10,728 nt of DNA from Ignavibacteria bacterium (GTDB lineage: Bacteria > Bacteroidota > Ignavibacteria > Tepidaquicellales > Tepidaquicellaceae). Below are positions 6,975 through 10,728 of this stretch, piece after piece. The first letter of the stretch is position 1, and each line of letters opens with the position of its first letter. The stretch spans positions 1 to 10,728 of the forward strand of contig JAGPCH010000019.1 in the NCBI GenBank assembly GCA_018058125.1, read 5' to 3'. Below the pieces are notes generated by a model. That model was not told the DNA's origin, made no database searches, and saw nothing but the letters and a program-made list of their open reading frames with translations. Made by a program: the position numbers and the translations under genes.

Positions 6975-7622
6975 ATGGCAGAAATAACTTTAAAAGCTAA
7001 AAAAAAGGAAGCTATCTTAACCGGTACTTTAAACCAGTTAAGAAAATCGGGTGTCATACCGGGAATATATTACGGACACGGTGTCGGAAACATTAGCATT
7101 ACGGCTACTGAATCAGATCTAAGACCAATCATTTATACAACAGAATCCCATATAGTTAACCTTAGTCTTGAAGGAGAAAGCGCACCATTGAGCTGTATCC
7201 TTAAAGATGTACAGTTTCATCCTGTATCAGATAAACCACTTCATTTTGATCTTTTTGCATTAAAAGCTGGCGAAACTATCACTATAGAAGTTTCAGTTCA
7301 TCTTATCGGAAATGCTGTCGGAGTAAAAGACGGCGGAGTGCTTCAGCACATCCTGCATAAACTACAAATAGAATGTCTTCCAAAAAACATTCCTTCACAC
7401 ATAGATGTTGACGTTTCAGGGTTAAATATGAATGATGCTGTAAAAGTAGGGGATCTGAACCTTGAGAATATTACAATTCTTAATGACGAAAACTCTTCAA
7501 TTGTAGCAGTTGTTCCGCCAACTGTTGAAAAAGAAGTAGTCAGTGAAGATGCAGACGCACCGGCAGAACCGGAATTAGTTTCAAAGTCCAAGAAGGATGG
7601 TGAAGAAGGTGGAGCCGAATAA
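6975..7622 (+). CDS. rplY: 50S ribosomal protein L25/general stress protein Ctc
   Basis: A 215-residue long-form L25 (TL5/Ctc type), which binds 5S rRNA in the large ribosomal subunit. The N-terminal RNA-binding domain (about 1-93) shows the family landmarks LRKSGVIPGIYYG (22-34) and QFHPVSDKPLHFDLFAL (80-96). The C-terminal beta domain follows (about 97-182; landmarks VGVKDGGVLQ and LPKNIPSHIDVDVSGL). The end (183-215) is a low-complexity tail rich in Glu, Asp, Ala and Lys, as often seen in this family. The ATG at 6975 fits the conserved N-terminus. No Shine-Dalgarno sequence precedes it, but a good promoter does. pth begins 42 bases after its stop, so the two are probably co-transcribed, a common pairing in bacteria. 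Confidence 0.97.
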   Translation: MAEITLKAKKKEAILTGTLNQLRKSGVIPGIYYGHGVGNISITATESDLRPIIYTTESHIVNLSLEGESAPLSCILKDVQFHPVSDKPLHFDLFALKAGETITIEVSVHLIGNAVGVKDGGVLQHILHKLQIECLPKNIPSHIDVDVSGLNMNDAVKVGDLNLENITILNDENSSIVAVVPPTVEKEVVSEDADAPAEPELVSKSKKDGEEGGAE

Positions 7623-7664
7623 GAAATTTATTTTCTTTTCTAATTAATATGAAAAACTTATTTA

Positions 7665-8267
7665 GTGAAGCTGATCATTGGTCTCGGTAATCCCGGCTCA
7701 AAATATGAACTGACAAGACATAATATTGGATTCATAGCATTAGATTTATTTGCCTCGTTCTTAAATATAAAATATTCGGGCGGTAAAGGTGACTGGCTTC
7801 AGGCTAAAGGCAGAATAGGAGAAGAAGTCGTTTATCTTGTTAAACCAACTACCTATATGAACAACAGCGGTTTAGCTGTTAAAGAATTCATAGAAAGATA
7901 TGAAAATGAACTGACTGATCTTACCGAAAAACCCGGTTTAAAAGATATACTTATAGTGGTTGATGATTTTCAGATACCATTAGGCATGATAAGAGTCAGG
8001 AAAAACGGAAGTGACGGTGGTCACAATGGATTATCCAGTATTATATATTATCTGAACTCTGATGAATTTCCAAGGATGCGAATAGGAATAGGTAAAGAAG
8101 AAGTTCCGGCTAAAGAAGAATTCATTAAATTTGTTCTTGGTAATTTTGAGAAAGAAGAGATTGATATAATAATAAAAATGAAGCCCTTTTATATCGACTG
8201 CATGAAAAGCTTTGTAACCGAAGGATTAACCAAAACAATGAATAACTACAATAAAACATTTATTTGA
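7665..8267 (+). CDS. pth: Peptidyl-tRNA hydrolase
   Basis: A 200-residue bacterial-type Pth, which cleaves the ester bond in peptidyl-tRNA that drops off ribosomes and so frees tRNA for reuse in the cytoplasm. The active-site set is present: GLGNPGSKYELTRHNIGF (6-23) with Asn9 and catalytic His19, KPTTYMNNSG (60-69) with Asn66, VVDDFQIPLG (98-107) with Asp101, and GSDGGHNGL (115-123) with Asn121. Length is normal for the family; a short charged segment around residues 78-93 precedes the Asp101 strand. The GTG start at 7665 gives the canonical MKLIIGLGNPG beginning, and an in-frame TGA at 7650-7652 rules out a longer form with an ATG. It follows rplY by 42 bases and is likely translated from the same transcript. 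Confidence 0.97.
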   Translation: MKLIIGLGNPGSKYELTRHNIGFIALDLFASFLNIKYSGGKGDWLQAKGRIGEEVVYLVKPTTYMNNSGLAVKEFIERYENELTDLTEKPGLKDILIVVDDFQIPLGMIRVRKNGSDGGHNGLSSIIYYLNSDEFPRMRIGIGKEEVPAKEEFIKFVLGNFEKEEIDIIIKMKPFYIDCMKSFVTEGLTKTMNNYNKTFI

Positions 8268-8416
8268 TCTATGCTTTTAACGGCACTTCCAATTTTTAAA
8301 GTTTACTCCCCAAATTATAATTATCTGAAATTATATTATTCATTCCGGCTATACATTAAACAATCAATTAAGAAATTTCAAAAAACAATAAGTTTTAAAA
8401 AATCAAAACACAAAAA
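8268..8416. other. Intergenic pth-hppA, with a 54-codon ORF of doubtful status
   Basis: This 149-base AT-rich gap has no convincing terminator: only a weak AT-only hairpin (ATAATT/AATTAT) near 8320-8340 without a T tract. An open frame of 54 codons starts with ATG at 8271, three bases after the pth stop, and ends at 8435, overlapping the start of hppA. Its product would be very basic at the C-terminus (KKFQKTISFKKSKHKK). I see no family match and treat it as probably fortuitous. A weak -7-like TAAGTTTT at 8389-8396 has no clear partner TTG. Confidence 0.35.
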
Positions 8417-10728
8417 ATGCGGAAATATTTATTAAGTATTTTACTTGTGATCATAGCTCCGATTATGACATTTGCAAGTGAAGCTAATTTAAAGATTCCT
8501 GAGCTAAGCGCAGATCAGAATCAAATGCTGGTTTGGGGTATTGTTGTATGTCTCCTTGGACTTGGATTTGGAATCTATCAGTTTATGGCGGTAAAAAAGT
8601 TGCCGGCTCATAAATCAATGCTTGAAGTATCACAGGTAATATTTGAAACCTGCAAGACATATCTTCTTCAGCAGGGAAAATTTTTACTTATTCTGTTTGT
8701 ATTCATAGGAGCTTGTATCGCTTTTTATTTTGGCGTGCTTCAGCAAGAATCTGCAGGCGGTGTAATTCTGATCTTAATGTGGACCGTTATCGGTATCCTT
8801 GGATCTTACGGTGTTGCATGGTTTGGAATCAGAATGAACACTCTTGCAAACAGCCGAATGGCTTTTGCATCGCTAGAAAGAAAGCCGCTTAAACTTCTTA
8901 CAATTCCCCTTAATGCGGGAATGAGTATTGGTGTACTTCTTATCTGCGTTGAGCTTATTATGATGCTTATTATATTTTTGTATGTTCCGAGAGAATATGC
9001 CGGAGCAAGTTTTATAGGTTTTGCAATCGGTGAATCACTTGGAGCTTCCGCTCTGAGAATTGCCGGTGGTATTTTCACTAAGATCGCTGACATTGGTTCG
9101 GATCTTATGAAAGTTGTATTCAAGATCAAAGAAGATGATCCGAGAAATCCTGGTGTTATTGCAGATTGTACAGGTGATAATGCAGGTGATTCTGTAGGAC
9201 CTACTGCTGACGGATTTGAAACTTACGGTGTGACAGGTGTTGCTTTGATCAGCTTTATCGTACTTGCAATTCCGGGAGTTGAACTACAGGCAACATTGCT
9301 TGTGTGGATATTTGTAATGAGAATTTTAATGATCATTACATCGATAGCCGCGTTCTATATTAATGGAATTGTTTCGAAGATAAAATATACTGGTAAAGAT
9401 GAAATGGATTTTGAAAAGCCTCTTACAGCTTTAGTCTGGATTACCTCTATACTATCAATAATTATTACTTTTATAGCAAGTTATTATTTAATTGGTGATC
9501 TTTCTGATGGTCTTTGGATAACACTTTCTATTATTATCAGTTTTGGTACATTAGGCGCAGCGCTTATACCTGAATTTACTAAAATATTTACTTCACCAAA
9601 ATCAAAACACGTTGAAGAAGTTGTAACCGCATCAAAAGAAGGCGGAGCTTCATTAACAATTCTTTCCGGTCTTGTTGCCGGTAATTTCAGTGCTTTCTGG
9701 CTGGGAATGGTTTTCTTTGGTCTTATGTACGGTGCCTATGTCGCATCAGGTTCTATTCCTGATGGGATGATGGATTATCATACTATCTTTGCTTTTGGTC
9801 TTGTAGCATTTGGTATGCTTGGAATGGGACCTGTTACAATTGCAGTTGACTCATACGGTCCGGTTACAGATAATGCTCAGTCTATTTATGAATTGTCACT
9901 TATTGAAGAAAATAAAGAAGAGAAAGAAAAAGAAATCGAAAAAGAATTCGGATTCAAGCCTGATTGGGAAAAAGCAAAACTTTACCTTGAAGAAAATGAC
10001 GGAGCCGGAAATACATTTAAGGCAACTGCGAAACCTGTACTTATCGGTACGGCTGTAGTGGGAGCTACAACAATGATATTCTCGCTCATTCTTGTTCTGA
10101 AAAGCGTACTTGGCGTCGAACCTGAAACTGTATTGAATCTCTTAAATCCTTATTCAATCCTCGGATTCCTCTGCGGTGGCGCAGTTATATATTGGTTTAC
10201 AGGCGCTTCTACACAGGCAGTTACAACCGGCGCATACAGTGCGGTTGAATATATTAAAAAGAATATTAACCTCGATGAGAACGCTTCAATGAGCGCATCT
10301 ACAGAGCAATCCAAGAAAGTTGTTGAGATCTGTACTAAATACGCTCAGAAAGGTATGTTCAATATCTTTATAGCAGTATTCTCGTTTGCTATAGCTTTTG
10401 CTTTTATGTCAGCTCCGGTCGGTGACAATAATGCTCCGGCTTGTTTCTTTATCAGTTATCTAATTTCGATCGCAGTGTTCGGTTTATTCCAGGCTATATT
10501 CATGGCTAATGCCGGCGGAGCGTGGGATAATGCAAAGAAAGTTGTTGAAGTTGATTTGAGAGAAAAAGGAACACCTCTTCATGATGCAACAGTTGTCGGT
10601 GATACTGTAGGTGATCCTTTCAAAGATACATCTTCAGTTGCATTGAACCCCATTATTAAATTCACAACTCTTTTCGGTCTGCTTGCAATGGAAATTGCAA
10701 TTACAGAGACATTCAGGGATTCAGCTCC
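8417..10728 (+). CDS. hppA: H+-translocating membrane pyrophosphatase, 3' end cut
   Basis: 770 complete codons are visible and the frame runs off the window without a stop. The protein is a polytopic membrane pyrophosphatase that hydrolyses PPi and pumps ions out of the cytoplasm. The catalytic signatures are present: GGIFTKIADIGSDL (217-230; Lys222, Asp225, Asp229), EDDPRNPGVIAD (239-250), GDNAGD (253-258) with Asp254 and Asp258, ADGFETYG (264-271), GPVTDNAQ (481-488; Asp485, Asn486) and VGDTVGDPFKDT (727-738). Lys535 in GNTFKATAK sits where K+-independent enzymes have Lys and K+-dependent ones Ala, so it should be K+-independent. Several signature positions differ from ordinary enzymes (for example ADCTGDNAGDSVGPTAD), and a charged cytoplasmic loop at about 495-530 is longer than usual. 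This suggests the divergent Chlorobium limicola-type H+-PPase subfamily. The ATG at 8417 starts a signal-like first helix. Perhaps 50 C-terminal residues are missing. Confidence 0.95.
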   Translation, partial: MRKYLLSILLVIIAPIMTFASEANLKIPELSADQNQMLVWGIVVCLLGLGFGIYQFMAVKKLPAHKSMLEVSQVIFETCKTYLLQQGKFLLILFVFIGACIAFYFGVLQQESAGGVILILMWTVIGILGSYGVAWFGIRMNTLANSRMAFASLERKPLKLLTIPLNAGMSIGVLLICVELIMMLIIFLYVPREYAGASFIGFAIGESLGASALRIAGGIFTKIADIGSDLMKVVFKIKEDDPRNPGVIADCTGDNAGDSVGPTADGFETYGVTGVALISFIVLAIPGVELQATLLVWIFVMRILMIITSIAAFYINGIVSKIKYTGKDEMDFEKPLTALVWITSILSIIITFIASYYLIGDLSDGLWITLSIIISFGTLGAALIPEFTKIFTSPKSKHVEEVVTASKEGGASLTILSGLVAGNFSAFWLGMVFFGLMYGAYVASGSIPDGMMDYHTIFAFGLVAFGMLGMGPVTIAVDSYGPVTDNAQSIYELSLIEENKEEKEKEIEKEFGFKPDWEKAKLYLEENDGAGNTFKATAKPVLIGTAVVGATTMIFSLILVLKSVLGVEPETVLNLLNPYSILGFLCGGAVIYWFTGASTQAVTTGAYSAVEYIKKNINLDENASMSASTEQSKKVVEICTKYAQKGMFNIFIAVFSFAIAFAFMSAPVGDNNAPACFFISYLISIAVFGLFQAIFMANAGGAWDNAKKVVEVDLREKGTPLHDATVVGDTVGDPFKDTSSVALNPIIKFTTLFGLLAMEIAITETFRDSA

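Noticed and set aside
6848..7057. Minus-strand frame overlapping the rplY start and promoter
   Set aside because: It is antisense to the conserved L25 N-terminus and to the best promoter in the window, with no family resemblance.
7343..7591. Minus-strand frame of 82 codons inside rplY
   Set aside because: Antisense shadow of the L25 beta domain; Ser/Thr-rich without motif.
7649..7690. ATG mini-ORF of 13 codons (MKNLFSEADHWSR) overlapping the pth start
   Set aside because: Out of frame with pth and very short; the GTG at 7665 gives the conserved Pth N-terminus.
8389..8396. TAAGTTTT as a -7 element for hppA
   Set aside because: The last consensus base is wrong and no TTG sits 19-20 bases upstream; too weak to call in AT-rich DNA.
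8806..10058. Frames inside hppA (minus 8806-9129, plus 9810-10058)
   Set aside because: Both lie within the continuous pyrophosphatase frame, whose motifs are unbroken across these regions.

Overview
The window looks like chromosomal DNA from an AT-rich Gram-negative bacterium of the Bacteroidota/Chlorobiota (FCB) group. An Ignavibacteria- or Chlorobi-like member is a reasonable guess, not a proof. Five things point there. One gene encodes a lipoprotein with an N-terminal Ig-like domain and a Cys-x-N-x-x-P-P-G-G-G start. Another encodes a DUF4783-type secreted protein. A very large NtrY-like kinase is of a type common in these phyla. No gene has a strong Shine-Dalgarno sequence. Three start regions carry promoter-like pairs close to the Bacteroidota consensus (TTG, about 19-20 bases, then TAnnTTTG). 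The membrane pyrophosphatase resembles the divergent subfamily I recall being described from Chlorobium limicola.

Layout. Positions 1-169 hold two short tandem-repeat arrays, a 9-mer and then a 7-mer array that runs into the stop codon of the first gene. Positions 158-6315 hold three minus-strand genes, transcribed in the order DUF4783-like secreted protein, 1385-residue membrane histidine kinase, Ig-like lipoprotein. The gaps are 51 and 47 bases, so they may be one operon. Positions 6316-6621 are a divergent intergenic region with outward promoter candidates on both sides and a less AT-rich island near 6413-6511. A tRNA with anticodon CAT lies at 6622-6695. Between it and the next gene (6696-6974) there is a 9-mer tandem array and a second copy of the tRNA 3' end. 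From 6975 the plus strand carries ribosomal protein L25 (rplY/ctc), peptidyl-tRNA hydrolase (pth) and the start of a proton-pumping membrane pyrophosphatase (hppA), which is cut by the window edge.

Function. The plus-strand genes are housekeeping: L25 binds 5S rRNA, Pth recycles peptidyl-tRNA, and the pyrophosphatase uses PPi from biosynthesis (including aminoacyl-tRNA synthesis) to energise the membrane. The minus-strand genes encode envelope proteins and look like an envelope-sensing set: a secreted small protein, a 12-TM kinase with three extracytoplasmic modules and no response regulator nearby, and a lipoprotein. That link is inferred only from adjacency and localisation. The points most worth following are the kinase architecture, the tRNA 3'-end duplication that brackets a repeat array, and the divergent pyrophosphatase. 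I see no CRISPR array, transposase or phage gene.
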